Positions 1 to 8,984 of a stretch of DNA of 64,000 nt are shown in pieces. The position numbers were made by a program, and so were the translations under genes. The DNA is from Dyella sp. S184. Lineage in GTDB: Bacteria > Pseudomonadota > Gammaproteobacteria > Xanthomonadales > Rhodanobacteraceae. The notes beneath the pieces were generated by a model. The model saw only the letters and a program-made list of their open reading frames with translations, ran no database searches and had not been told where the DNA came from. How positions within the stretch are numbered: the stretch's first letter is position 1; each line of letters begins with the position of its first letter. The stretch is from contig NZ_LMUE01000002.1 of assembly GCF_009766065.1 (NCBI RefSeq), positions 618,514 to 682,513 of the forward strand. Direction: 5' to 3'.

Positions 1-1
1 G

Positions 2-277
2 GAGAAACTCAGCGGCCCGATCAGCTTCACTGCCGCCGCCAACAAGTACTCGACGGCGATGCAGCAGGGCCAGTTGCTGGCACCGGCCAAGACGCCAGCC
101 GCGATGCAGCAGATCGTCACCAACAACTATGTCGACATGACACTTACCGGGCTGTTCATGCTGCTGATCGTGGCTATGCTTGGCTTCTCGCTGCGCGCGC
201 TGATCCGCGCATGGCAGACCAATCACCCGACTGCGCACGAAGAACCTTACGTGGCACTCAGCAGCGTCGCCAGTTGA
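2..277 (+). CDS. cstA: Carbon starvation protein A, C-terminal end (5' truncated by window)
   Basis: This is the last 91 codons of a gene that begins left of the window; the open frame runs from base 2 to the TGA at 275-277. It holds one clear hydrophobic helix (around DMTLTGLFMLLIVAML) followed by a short charged tail, as at the C terminus of CstA, a polytopic inner-membrane peptide/pyruvate transporter induced on carbon starvation. The call rests mainly on the gene immediately downstream, a YbdD/YjiX family protein, the usual partner of cstA. The downstream ribosome binding site (GAGGA, 276-280) overlaps the stop codon, so the two are probably co-translated. Confidence 0.8.
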   Translation, partial: EKLSGPISFTAAANKYSTAMQQGQLLAPAKTPAAMQQIVTNNYVDMTLTGLFMLLIVAMLGFSLRALIRAWQTNHPTAHEEPYVALSSVAS

Positions 278-287
278 GGACACCGTC

Positions 288-491
288 ATGAACAGGTCGA
301 TGCAAATGCTTGAATCGGGCTGGAAGTGGGCGGTACAAACCGCCCGCCTCTGCTGCGGCGTGCCCGATTACGAAGTCTACGTGAAGCACCTGCGCGAACA
401 TCATCCGGAACGCGAGATACCCAGTTACAAGGAGTTCTTCCGCGAACGACAGGTGGCGCGCTACAAGGGGACTGGCGGGCGCTGCTGCTAA
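288..491 (+). CDS. YbdD/YjiX family protein (DUF466), CstA partner
   Basis: Small 67-residue protein of the YbdD/YjiX family, the standard companion of CstA/BtsT carbon-starvation transporters; it is thought to be needed for transport activity, though its mechanism is unclear. The sequence shows the family features: a CCGVPDYE-type segment near residue 23, a central H-x-x-E-H-H-P region and a basic C terminus rich in K/R/G and ending in CC. The ATG at 288 follows a GAGGA Shine-Dalgarno and lies 10 bp after the cstA stop, so the pair forms an operon. Confidence 0.9.
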   Translation: MNRSMQMLESGWKWAVQTARLCCGVPDYEVYVKHLREHHPEREIPSYKEFFRERQVARYKGTGGRCC

Positions 492-504
492 AAGCGGCAC
501 TCTG

Positions 505-610
505 CCGTCGTCCCGCGAAAGCCAGGCTCCACTTTGCTGTCGCGAAGGGAAAATGGACGACCGCCACGCTGTTGATGATGCGATCCCGGCGTTCGCCGGA
601 ATGACGACGA
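505..610. repeat. REP-like palindromic intergenic element
   Basis: The stretch between ybdD and the cyanophycin cluster contains a palindrome CCGGCG-TT-CGCCGG (586-599), framed by GTCGTC at 507-512 and GACGAC at 603-608. The sense of CCGGCG...GAATGACGAC resembles the short extragenic palindromes scattered through many Xanthomonadales genomes. Only one copy lies in this window, so the repeat status is inferred from its form. It could also work as a weak terminator between the convergent transcription units. Confidence 0.45.
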
Positions 611-690
611 GGTAATTTCAGGCGCCTTCGTCGTGATGCTTTTTTCTTCAAATCTTCGCGACCGAAGCCGCCCCACAAGATGGCATGCGG

Positions 691-2451
691 TCACGGCAAC
701 GGCATGCCTGCGCGCCAGTCTGTCAATTGCAAACCATCCAGCAGCGCGACCACGGCCTGCCGTGCCTGTGCGCCATGTGTAGGCAGCACCAGCACATCGC
801 CGTCATGCGCCCAGTTGAGCAGGCCGCGTACGGCATCGAGTTCGTCGAGACATTCGATCAGCGCATCCGCTGGTACGCTCTTGCGCAGCAGTTCGTCGCG
901 CAGGATGTCGGCAACCTCACCCGACGCGCGACCGCGCATGAAGCCTTCGATATCCTTCAGCACCACGCGCCGGGGATGAAAGGCGGCAGCCACCATCGCC
1001 AGCTCGCGGATATCGGCGTCCTCGCGGTTGCCGGCCTGTCCCAGTACCAGACCAAGGCGCGCCGCACCCAGGGTTTGCGTTGCTACCTGCAGCAACCCGC
1101 GCAGCCCTTCCGGGTTATGCGCGTAATCGACGAATACCTGCATCGAGCCGTATCGCCAATGTTGCAGACGACCCGGGTTGTCGGCGTGTGCCTCACCGAA
1201 GCGTGCCAGCACGGCGGCAATGGTCGCAGCCGGGATGCCCAGTTCAGCAGCAGCCAGCGTGGCCGCCGCGATATTCGAGATGTTGTAACCGGCGCTCCCG
1301 GCGAAGCTCAGCGGCATCTGCACAATCGAACCGAGATCGTGATGGCTGCCTTGATGGAACAGGCGCAAATAACCCTCACGCACACCGCACGTACTGCCAC
1401 CTTGCTCGCGTCGCGCGCGCAGCAACGGATGCGCGTCGTCGAGCGCGAACCAGGCAAGTGGAACCGGTAGCCCATCGGCCTGCCTGACCAGCACCCCATC
1501 ATCGGCATTCAGCACCAAGGTGCCATCGGTGCCGAGTACGCGCGAGACAGTGAGCTTGACCTTAGCCAGGCCATCCAGATCGTGGATGCCATATTCGCCG
1601 AAATGATCGTCGCTGACATTGGTGACCACGGCTACGTTCGCACGCTGCACCGCGATGCCACGACGCAACATGCCACCGCGCGCAGTTTCCAGCACCGCCG
1701 CCTCGACCTGCGGTTGCCGCAGGACGACGCGTGCACCGGCAGGACCGGAGAAGTCACCGGCGTCGATTGTATGGCCGTCAACAAACACGCCATCGGTACA
1801 GCTGTGTCCGGTATGCCAGCCGTGTGCATGTGCCATCGCGGCGAGCAGGCGCACGGTAGTGGTCTTGCCATTGGAGCCGGTCACCAGGGCGACGGGGATG
1901 TCGTGCAACGACGACCAATCCACCGCGTCAGCTGCAGGCAGTTGCGACAATGGCCAGGCGCATGCACCCGTGCCCTCGCCGATCGACAACGCATCCTCGT
2001 CGATCAGCACGGTCAATCCACGTGCTTCGGCGGCCTGCACCAGTGCCAGCAGGTCCGGTCGGCGTTCGGCCGCGGCGAACGCACGCAAGGTATGCAGTGC
2101 GGAGTCTTCGTCCCAGGCAGCCGGATGACCCGGTGCATGCAGCTCCACGTCGAGTCCGGCGGCATCAGCCAGTGCCACCAGCCATGCCCATTCGTTCACT
2201 TCGGTGGCGCTGAACAGTTGGTCGATCGGTGCCGTGATCGCCAGCGCCGCGCCTCCGGCATGACGACGTACCACCAGTGGCGCATCCACCCAGCCGAGTG
2301 CCTGTCGTGCACGAACGACGTGCTTTCGCCATGCGCCAAGCAGCAAGTCATCGGGCAACACACCGACGGTTTCCAGCACCGCGCCGGCACCGTCGAAATA
2401 CAGATTGGTGCCGGTGAGGCGGCGCGAGTCGTCAAACGGCAAGGGAAGCAT
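691..2451 (-). CDS. Mur-ligase-family cyanophycin synthetase paralogue lacking the ATP-grasp domain
   Basis: This 586-residue protein starts 5 bp after the stop of cphA, so it is surely in the same operon. Residues 186-586 are a Mur-ligase module: P-loop GSNGKTTT (192-199), LETARGGMLR (254-263), the N-A-D-D turn (315-318), and DYAHNPEGL (442-450) before the C-terminal domain. Residues 131-160 match CphA 172-202 (same L-V-x-A-A-E-x-R run followed by an L/I-G-x-G turn), so the N-terminal part is CphA-like. The roughly 280-residue ATP-grasp region that lies between these parts in CphA is absent. CphA needs both modules: ATP-grasp adds Asp to the backbone and the Mur domain adds Arg to the side chain. 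This protein therefore cannot make cyanophycin alone. It may be a helper ligase, a ligase for another substrate, or a regulator. Its P-loop and DYAHNP motifs are intact, so catalytic activity is plausible. Confidence 0.85.
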   Translation of the reverse strand: MLPLPFDDSRRLTGTNLYFDGAGAVLETVGVLPDDLLLGAWRKHVVRARQALGWVDAPLVVRRHAGGAALAITAPIDQLFSATEVNEWAWLVALADAAGLDVELHAPGHPAAWDEDSALHTLRAFAAAERRPDLLALVQAAEARGLTVLIDEDALSIGEGTGACAWPLSQLPAADAVDWSSLHDIPVALVTGSNGKTTTVRLLAAMAHAHGWHTGHSCTDGVFVDGHTIDAGDFSGPAGARVVLRQPQVEAAVLETARGGMLRRGIAVQRANVAVVTNVSDDHFGEYGIHDLDGLAKVKLTVSRVLGTDGTLVLNADDGVLVRQADGLPVPLAWFALDDAHPLLRARREQGGSTCGVREGYLRLFHQGSHHDLGSIVQMPLSFAGSAGYNISNIAAATLAAAELGIPAATIAAVLARFGEAHADNPGRLQHWRYGSMQVFVDYAHNPEGLRGLLQVATQTLGAARLGLVLGQAGNREDADIRELAMVAAAFHPRRVVLKDIEGFMRGRASGEVADILRDELLRKSVPADALIECLDELDAVRGLLNWAHDGDVLVLPTHGAQARQAVVALLDGLQLTDWRAGMPLP

Positions 2452-2456
2452 CGTGC

Positions 2457-5252
2457 TCAGTCGTCACTCTCGCGGGAGAAGCGCACACCGCGCTCATCGC
2501 GCACCACATCGCCCAATCCGGCAAAGCTCGACTCGTCGAAGGATGCCTCCGTCACCGGTGGCGTGATCGGCGCCGCACTGGATTCCGTGCGAAGCTCTGA
2601 CATGCCTTCGGGACGGAACTTGATGATCTGCTTCCACGAGCGCACCAGCGCATCGGCGAATACCAGAAGCAGATCACCGGAGCGGCCCATGGCCAGTGCG
2701 GCATCGATCGCCTTCTGCTCGTCCGGGATGATCGAAATCGCCGCGTCGGGCACACCAGTCGCGCGCAGCGCGCGCGCCAGGATGCCTGGCACCTCATCAC
2801 CATCGCGGCCACGCAGGGCATCGTCACGGCGGCAGATATAGTGATCGAAGCGACCCGCCACCGCCTCGGCGATCGCCACCAGATCCTCGTCGCGACGATC
2901 GCCGGGACCAGCCAGCACCACGATGCGCCGGCCGGTCACGTCGAGACGCCCAGCCAGATCGGCCATCACCGCGACCGCGTGCGCGTTGTGGCCGTAATCG
3001 AACAGCACCTTGAACGGATGCTCGCTGTACACGTTCATGCGCCCTGGCGCCTGGAAGAACGTGGTGTCGAACGTGCGCAAGCCCTGGCGAATCGCGTCGA
3101 GCTTGATGCCCAGCGAGAACGCCATCGAGGCGGCGACCATCGCGTTCTGCACGTTGTGCAGCGCGCGCCCTTCCAGCGTGGCCGGGATCAGGTGCGTCCA
3201 CAGCAGCGGGATGTGACTGCCCTTGTCGTACAGCGTGATCATCGCCCCGTTGACGCCGGCCTCGAGCGCACAGGCGCGGCCACCGGCACGCACATGCTCG
3301 CGCACCAGCGCGTGCGACGGGTTCATGGTGACGTAGCAGATCACCTTGGCGTCGGTGTAGCCGGACATCTTCAGCACCAGCGGATCGTCGGCATTCAACA
3401 CTGCGCAATCGGTGGCCACCTCGATCACGATGCGCTTGACTTCGGCGAGCTGCTCCAGCGTGTCGATGCCCTTGAGGCCGAGATGATCGGACTGCACGTT
3501 GAGCACCGCACCGACGTTGACCTTGGTCACGCCCATGCCGGCACGCAACAGCCCGCCGCGCGCAGTCTCCAGCACGGCGATATCGATCTGCGGATCGGAC
3601 AGCACCATGCGCGCCGACACCGGCCCGGTCATGTCGCCCTCGACCGTGCGCTGACCGTCGATGTAGACACCATCGGTGGTGGTGAGACCCGGCGTGTAGC
3701 CAGCCATCTTGGTGATGTGCGCCAGCATGCGCGCGGTGGTGGTCTTGCCGTTGGTGCCGGTGAGCGCCGCGATCGGCACCCGCGCCGGCGAGCCAGGCGG
3801 AAACAGCATGTCGATCACCGGTCCGGCCGCGTCGCGCGGCGTGCCCTCGCTCGGACTCACGTGCATGCGGAAACCCGGCGCAGCGTTGACCTCGCAAATG
3901 CCGCCACCGATGCTCTTGTAACTCTCGGCGATATTGGTCGTGAGGAAATCCACGCCGCCCACATCCAGCCCGATCGCGCGGATCGCGCGCACCGCCATGT
4001 CGCGGTTGTCGGGATGGATGATGTCGGTGACATCGGTGGCGGTGCCGCCGGTGGACAGGTTCGCGGTGGAACGCAGGTAGACGATCTCGTCCGCCTTCGG
4101 CACCGACGTGGCGGTGTAGCCGACGCGCTCCATCATCATGGTCGCCTGCGCGTCCAGCTCGATCCGGGTCAGCACCTTCTCATGGCCGACGCCGCGACGC
4201 GGATCGGCGTTCACGACCTCGACCAGCTGCGCGATCGTGCGGTTGCCATCGCCGATCACATGACCCGGCGTGCGCCGCGTGGCAGCGACCAGTTCGCCGT
4301 TAACTACCAGCAACCGATGATCGTCGCCGCTGAGGAAGTTCTCCACGATCACCGAGCGCGAGTGTTCGCGCGCGGCCTTGAAACCTTCGATGACTTCCTC
4401 ATCGGTCATCAGGTGAATCGAGATGCCGCGACCATGGTTGCCGTTGAACGGCTTGGTCACCACCGGCACACCGAGCCGGCGTGCCGCGCGCAACGCGCCT
4501 TCCTCGTTTTGCACCAGCTCCTGCTTGGGCACCGGCAGGCCTAGCGAGGCGAGGATCTTGTTGGTTTCTTCCTTGTCGCTGGCCAGCTCCACCGCGATGT
4601 GCGGTGTGCGCCCGGTCACCGTGGCCTGAATGCGCTGCTGGTATTTGCCGTGGCCCAGCTGCACCAGCGACTGATCGTTGAGGCGCAACCACGGAATGTC
4701 GCGTTCCTCCGCTGCGCGCACCAGCGATGCGGTGGACGGGCCGAGCGCGCGGCGCTGCGCATAGCGGATGAACTCGTCGCGTTCGGCCGGCCATTCCCAG
4801 CCTTCCGGTACGTTGCCACGCACTTGAAGTTCCACCGGCAGCAACGAGGACAGCAGGCGCAGGGCCAGCTCGCCGGCGGCGACGCCTTCCTCCTTCTGCA
4901 CGTACTCGTAGACCACTGAATACACGCCTGGCTTGTCGACGCTGCGCGTCTTGCCGAAGGTGACATCCTCGCCGGCGACATTCTGCAATTCGATCGCCAC
5001 GTGTTCGAGTACATGGCCTAGCCAGGTACCGTCGCCTTCGCGCATGCGGCGGATGAAGCCGCCAGGCTCGCGGTACGAGCAGCCGTGTTCGGCCAGCCCC
5101 GGCAATGCAGCGATCAAACCGTCGACAAAGGTCGGTCCCAAGCGGCCGGTTGGCCATTGTTCCAGCTCACCCAGATCCAGCTCGAGCCGGATCACCGGGA
5201 AATGCGCATACAGCGACGGGCCTACAAAAACGGAACGTTCCAGAATGCGCAT
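2457..5252 (-). CDS. cphA: Cyanophycin synthetase
   Basis: CphA makes cyanophycin, a poly-aspartate chain with arginine on each side chain, from Asp, Arg and ATP in the cytoplasm. All three modules are present: the N-terminal domain (1-160), an ATP-grasp module (about 210-480, with KPFNGNHGRGIS at 267-278 and EVNAAPGFR at 454-462), and a Mur-ligase module (about 490-885, P-loop GTNGKTTT at 499-506, LETARGGLLR at 561-570, FDYGHN at 751-756). At 931 residues the length is normal for the family. ATG 5252 was chosen over an upstream in-frame ATG (5384) because it follows AAGGA at good spacing and gives the usual M-R-I-L beginning. It lies 55 bp after cphB and 5 bp before the ATP-grasp-less paralogue. 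Confidence 0.97.
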   Translation of the reverse strand: MRILERSVFVGPSLYAHFPVIRLELDLGELEQWPTGRLGPTFVDGLIAALPGLAEHGCSYREPGGFIRRMREGDGTWLGHVLEHVAIELQNVAGEDVTFGKTRSVDKPGVYSVVYEYVQKEEGVAAGELALRLLSSLLPVELQVRGNVPEGWEWPAERDEFIRYAQRRALGPSTASLVRAAEERDIPWLRLNDQSLVQLGHGKYQQRIQATVTGRTPHIAVELASDKEETNKILASLGLPVPKQELVQNEEGALRAARRLGVPVVTKPFNGNHGRGISIHLMTDEEVIEGFKAAREHSRSVIVENFLSGDDHRLLVVNGELVAATRRTPGHVIGDGNRTIAQLVEVVNADPRRGVGHEKVLTRIELDAQATMMMERVGYTATSVPKADEIVYLRSTANLSTGGTATDVTDIIHPDNRDMAVRAIRAIGLDVGGVDFLTTNIAESYKSIGGGICEVNAAPGFRMHVSPSEGTPRDAAGPVIDMLFPPGSPARVPIAALTGTNGKTTTARMLAHITKMAGYTPGLTTTDGVYIDGQRTVEGDMTGPVSARMVLSDPQIDIAVLETARGGLLRAGMGVTKVNVGAVLNVQSDHLGLKGIDTLEQLAEVKRIVIEVATDCAVLNADDPLVLKMSGYTDAKVICYVTMNPSHALVREHVRAGGRACALEAGVNGAMITLYDKGSHIPLLWTHLIPATLEGRALHNVQNAMVAASMAFSLGIKLDAIRQGLRTFDTTFFQAPGRMNVYSEHPFKVLFDYGHNAHAVAVMADLAGRLDVTGRRIVVLAGPGDRRDEDLVAIAEAVAGRFDHYICRRDDALRGRDGDEVPGILARALRATGVPDAAISIIPDEQKAIDAALAMGRSGDLLLVFADALVRSWKQIIKFRPEGMSELRTESSAAPITPPVTEASFDESSFAGLGDVVRDERGVRFSRESDD

Positions 5253-5307
5253 GGGCTTTTTCCTTGAGCCGAGGGCCCGCGTCAGAGAGTTTGGAACCGG
5301 ACCCGTT

Positions 5308-6243
5308 TCAGGCAATTTGTTTCGATGTCGCCAGCGTACCCGCCGAAGCGTGGCGCGTCTGCATGTTGAAGGTAGCACCAGCAATCAGTACATGAATGGT
5401 CATGCCCAGCATGCACACCGTATCGTGCTCGCCGGCATCGGCCATCGACGAGAACTGCAGATTGCCTGCGTCAAGCACGGTGACCGCGCCGCTGCCCTCG
5501 ACCTCAAGCGTATTGTCCGGGCGAATGAATGCCGCCGTGTCCTCGTCCAGACCGATGCCGACCGCGTAGGGGTTATACGCCAGCGCGGCCATCAGGCGAC
5601 CCAACCGGTCACGCTGGCTGAAATGCTGGTCGATGATGAAACGATTGGTCAGGCCCAGTCCGGGTGCCAGCCTTACGCTGCCGGCGGTGGGCGACAATCC
5701 CTCCTTGCCGAACGCGATCATGTGTTCACTGAGTATGCTGGCGCCCGCGCTGGTACCGCCGACGTGCACGCCACGTGCATTCAACGCACGGATTCGCTGC
5801 GCCACCGGCGTGCCACCGAGCATGGTCGACAAGCGCAACTGGTTGCCGCCGGTGAAAAAGATGCCCGTCGCCTGATCGAGCCTCTGCAACCGGTTCTTTT
5901 CCTCGGTATCGCGGCGCATGTCGAAATCAAGCACGCTGACTGCGCTGGCACCGAGACCAGTGAAAAGTCTTTCGTAACGCGAGCCGGTATCGGCAAGCTG
6001 GCTCGCCGTCGGAATCACCACGATATTCGCGTCAGCGCCACCACACAGGCGAACGAATCGTTCAAGAATGCGCGGGTCGTTCTCTTTCTCCTCCGCGCCG
6101 CCGATCGGTACGATCCATCCGCGCTGCTCCCCTTCCAACACCCTGCTGGGACTCATCCTGCCCTCATCAATTTTGTTCTCATCTGTTTTCGGTTTCATGC
6201 GGTTCTCTGAGTCTATTGGATCGATAACGGTCATCCGATCCAT
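5308..6243 (-). CDS. cphB: Cyanophycinase (intracellular)
   Basis: Serine exopeptidase of family S51 that cuts cyanophycin into beta-Asp-Arg dipeptides. The nucleophile elbow GGTSAGAS is visible with Ser at about residue 165 (counted from the first ATG), as is the family's FFTGGNQLRL segment (129-138). There is no signal peptide, so it acts on the cytoplasmic granule and is not one of the secreted enzymes that attack external cyanophycin. The start is uncertain: ATGs at 6243, 6234 and 6198 are in frame. The one at 6234 has the better-spaced AGGA, and the conserved fold begins only near residue 40. It sits 17 bp after iadA and 55 bp before cphA, so polymer synthesis and breakdown appear co-transcribed. 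Confidence 0.95.
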   Translation of the reverse strand: MDRMTVIDPIDSENRMKPKTDENKIDEGRMSPSRVLEGEQRGWIVPIGGAEEKENDPRILERFVRLCGGADANIVVIPTASQLADTGSRYERLFTGLGASAVSVLDFDMRRDTEEKNRLQRLDQATGIFFTGGNQLRLSTMLGGTPVAQRIRALNARGVHVGGTSAGASILSEHMIAFGKEGLSPTAGSVRLAPGLGLTNRFIIDQHFSQRDRLGRLMAALAYNPYAVGIGLDEDTAAFIRPDNTLEVEGSGAVTVLDAGNLQFSSMADAGEHDTVCMLGMTIHVLIAGATFNMQTRHASAGTLATSKQIA

Positions 6244-6260
6244 CCTGACGCATCAAACGT

Positions 6261-7433
6261 CTACACAGCGTTCTCAAACGTGCCACGATGTTCGATGTGG
6301 CCATTGCGCACATGCACGATGCCGCCGGCGATCACCTCGTGCGCAGCTCCCGCCTCGTCCAGCACCACCAGATCCGCATCGGCACCGACCTGTATGCGAC
6401 CTTTGGCCGGCAGCCGCAACAACCGCGCCGGATTGCTGGTGAACGCCGGCAGCGCGCGCTCCAGCGGCACGCCACGTTGCAGTACCTCATTCAGGGTTTG
6501 CAGCAGCGCACCGGACTCGCCCACGCCCATCCGACAGACGTGACCTTCGTGATCGAATACCGGCAGGCAGCCGCCGGCGTCCGAGCTGATCGTGATGCGT
6601 TCAGCCGGTGCGGCGCTGTCCAGGAAACGGATCAGGCCATCGGCCGCGCTCCAAGCATCCTCGCCCTCCTCGACCGGAAACGCGGTGAGGTCGATCGTGC
6701 AGCCTCGCCCGGCCAGTTCCAGCGCCTCGTCGAACAGCGCCTTGCGGCGGTTCACGTGGGTGGGATGGAACACGCGCGGCGGCAGTTCGCTCTGCTCCAG
6801 CGCGCGGCGCACCAGGTCCAGTCCGCGCGGACCATCGCCCAGATGCAGGTGCAGCACGCCGGCCTTGCCCGTCATCAACCCGGCGACATGCGCGTCGGCG
6901 GCCAGTCGCAGCAGCTCGTCCAGCGTTGGCTGGCTGGAGCGATGATCGCTGATCGCCACTTCGCCGATGCCGATCAGCGCCTCGATCAGCACCAGATCGC
7001 CGCGGACCGTGCCAGTGAGCGTTCGGGGTGGCACGTGATAGCCGCCGGTAAAGGCCAGCGCGCTCAATCCTTCCTCGCGCAACGCATAGACCGTCGCCAG
7101 CAGGTCGCGCGGGCCGCGCGCCACATCGTCCGTGCCGAGCAGGCCGATTACCGTGGTGATGCCGGCACGGGTAAAGCGCGACACGCCGAGCGGCGGCACC
7201 CGTGTGCGGAAACCCGCCTCGCCACCACCGCCGGTTACGTGCACGTGCGCGTCGATCAGCCCCGGAATCAGCCGGCGTCCCTGCAGGTCGATGGTCTCCA
7301 CCGCCAGTGTGGCCGGCAGATCGAACAGCCCCGTTCCCATCCACAGGATGCGACCACCGCCCAGCAGCAGATGCTGCTGCCCCAGCGGCTCGGGCGCATG
7401 GACCTGCGCGTTGCGTAAAAGCATGAGATTCAT
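6261..7433 (-). CDS. iadA: Isoaspartyl dipeptidase
   Basis: Metal-dependent amidohydrolase (390 aa) of the IadA family that hydrolyses beta-aspartyl dipeptides. Visible features are the HVH metal motif (H63 and H65 in LIDAHVHVTGGG), the AISDHRS segment, a lysine in the TGKAG region likely to be the carbamylated metal bridge, HPTHVNR, and the SSDAGG aspartate. Family members split iso-Asp dipeptides. Next to cyanophycinase, its inferred job is to split beta-Asp-Arg into free Asp and Arg, completing cyanophycin catabolism. ATG 7433 was chosen because the conserved beta strand begins there; an upstream in-frame ATG (7538) would add 35 residues of unlikely composition. It is the first gene of the cluster. 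Confidence 0.93.
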   Translation of the reverse strand: MNLMLLRNAQVHAPEPLGQQHLLLGGGRILWMGTGLFDLPATLAVETIDLQGRRLIPGLIDAHVHVTGGGGEAGFRTRVPPLGVSRFTRAGITTVIGLLGTDDVARGPRDLLATVYALREEGLSALAFTGGYHVPPRTLTGTVRGDLVLIEALIGIGEVAISDHRSSQPTLDELLRLAADAHVAGLMTGKAGVLHLHLGDGPRGLDLVRRALEQSELPPRVFHPTHVNRRKALFDEALELAGRGCTIDLTAFPVEEGEDAWSAADGLIRFLDSAAPAERITISSDAGGCLPVFDHEGHVCRMGVGESGALLQTLNEVLQRGVPLERALPAFTSNPARLLRLPAKGRIQVGADADLVVLDEAGAAHEVIAGGIVHVRNGHIEHRGTFENAV

Positions 7434-7611
7434 CGGTGCAGCGTGCCGATCACCCACGATGGCGTCAAGCAGGATCGGGGCTGGGGACTTATGGCAAGTA
7501 TCCGCGACCATACGCCACGAGCACCCCGACTCGACCAATCACGCCAAGACCGCCACAATGATCAGCTAAGCTCCTGAGTCCCCGCATGTCCGATACCCCG
7601 GCACTCCCTGC

Positions 7612-8097
7612 ATGAAGCAAACCCCGAAGCACGAATCCCGGCACAGCGTTGGCCTGCGCGTGATCGCGATCTACGAGGTGGTCAAGACGGTTGGCCTGAT
7701 CCTGGTGGCGATCGCGGCATTTCATCTGAACCGGACACAGAACTTCGAACATCTGGTGCACTGGCTCGAACATCTGTCCCTGGCCGACAGCAATGGCCTG
7801 CGCTGGAGGCTGGTCAACGTGCTGGAGGAGATGGGTCCCAGCAAGTTCGTCGCGATCGGCATCGTGGCGCTGGCCTATGCCGTGATCTTCGCCGTCGAAG
7901 GCGTCGGCCTGTGGCTGCGCAAGCCATGGGCGGAATGGTTCACGGTGATCACCACCGGCTCGCTGATCCCGCTCGAGATCTACGAGACATTGCACCACTT
8001 CGGCTGGCTCAAACTGGCCACCCTGGTGGGCAACGTGGTCATCATCATTTACCTGGTGCGCGTGGCCCTGCAATCGCGCAAGCCTCATACCTCGTGA
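7612..8097 (+). CDS. DUF2127 family membrane protein
   Basis: This 161-residue inner-membrane protein has about four hydrophobic segments, beginning with LRVIAIYEVVKTVGLILVAI near residue 15, and matches the DUF2127 pattern: an N-terminal helix with E-x-x-K, a central V-E-G-V-G-L-W segment and a P-L-E-I-Y-E segment before the last helix. Function is unknown for the family. It is divergent from iadA (178 bp apart) and convergent with the EamA gene, overlapping it by 13 bp at the 3' ends, so it is probably a single-gene unit. Confidence 0.8.
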   Translation: MKQTPKHESRHSVGLRVIAIYEVVKTVGLILVAIAAFHLNRTQNFEHLVHWLEHLSLADSNGLRWRLVNVLEEMGPSKFVAIGIVALAYAVIFAVEGVGLWLRKPWAEWFTVITTGSLIPLEIYETLHHFGWLKLATLVGNVVIIIYLVRVALQSRKPHTS

Positions 8098-8984
8098 TGC
8101 ACTGCTTCGGCCGGCAGTTCATCGCCGCGCCGCGGCATCAGTTCGACCAGGTACATCGCTGCCAGGATCAGGCCTCCGCCTACCAGCATCCGCCAAGTGA
8201 GCACATCACTGCCGAGCAGCACCGCGAACGCGGCGGCGAACACCGGCTCGGTGGTCATCACGATCGCGGCACGTGTCGCCGGCAGATGCGACTGCGCCCA
8301 GGTCTGCATCAGCATCGCACCGGCACCGGCGACCAAGGCCATGTACAGCACGGCAAACCATGCACTGCGATCAGGTGGCAGCGTCGGTCCGTGTGGTGCG
8401 GTAGCAAGCAGGCAGACCACGGCGATCGCCATCATCTGCACCGCCGACATGCCGAATGCCTCACCCTTGCGCGACCACTGACCGAGCCCGACGATATGCA
8501 GGCCGTACAGCGCGGCCGAAGCCAGCGTCAGCCACACGCCGAGATCGACCGAGACGCCATTGAGCGACAACAGCGCCAGTCCGGCGGTGGACAGCAGCAC
8601 CGCCAACCACACCACGCCGGCCATGCGCTGGCGCAACAGCAGCATCGCCAGGATCGGCGTGAACACCACATACATGCCGGTGGCGAAACCGCTGACACTG
8701 GGCGCGATCAGGGACAGCCCCCAAGTCTGCAGCAGCTGCCCCGCACCGTAGATCACGCCGAGCAGCAGGCCGCGCATGACCTGCTTGCGGCCAAGCCGCC
8801 ACACCGGCCGAGCAAACAACGCCAGCATCACCAGTGCAGCGATGGCAAAACGCACGGCCAGAAAATCCGCCACCGGCATGCGCGCGACCACGTCCTTGAT
8901 CAGCACGAAGGTCGAACCCCATACCGCGGTCATCGCCAGCAGACCGATGGTCGCCAGGGTGGCAATCCGCCGTGAGGTCGTCAC
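8085..8984 (-). CDS. EamA/DMT-superfamily transporter
   Basis: A 299-residue integral membrane protein with ten predicted helices in two repeated EamA halves. The first half begins ATLATIGLLAMTAVWGSTF, with the typical W-G-S-T-F near its start, and the second half begins near LTLASAALYGLHIV. Such proteins export metabolites or amino acids; the substrate cannot be told. The GTG at 8984 is chosen because it overlaps the stop of the upstream glycosyltransferase as GTGA, which indicates translational coupling. The longer reading back to 9113 would run through that gene and is unlikely. Confidence 0.88.
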   Translation of the reverse strand: MTTSRRIATLATIGLLAMTAVWGSTFVLIKDVVARMPVADFLAVRFAIAALVMLALFARPVWRLGRKQVMRGLLLGVIYGAGQLLQTWGLSLIAPSVSGFATGMYVVFTPILAMLLLRQRMAGVVWLAVLLSTAGLALLSLNGVSVDLGVWLTLASAALYGLHIVGLGQWSRKGEAFGMSAVQMMAIAVVCLLATAPHGPTLPPDRSAWFAVLYMALVAGAGAMLMQTWAQSHLPATRAAIVMTTEPVFAAAFAVLLGSDVLTWRMLVGGGLILAAMYLVELMPRRGDELPAEAVHHEV

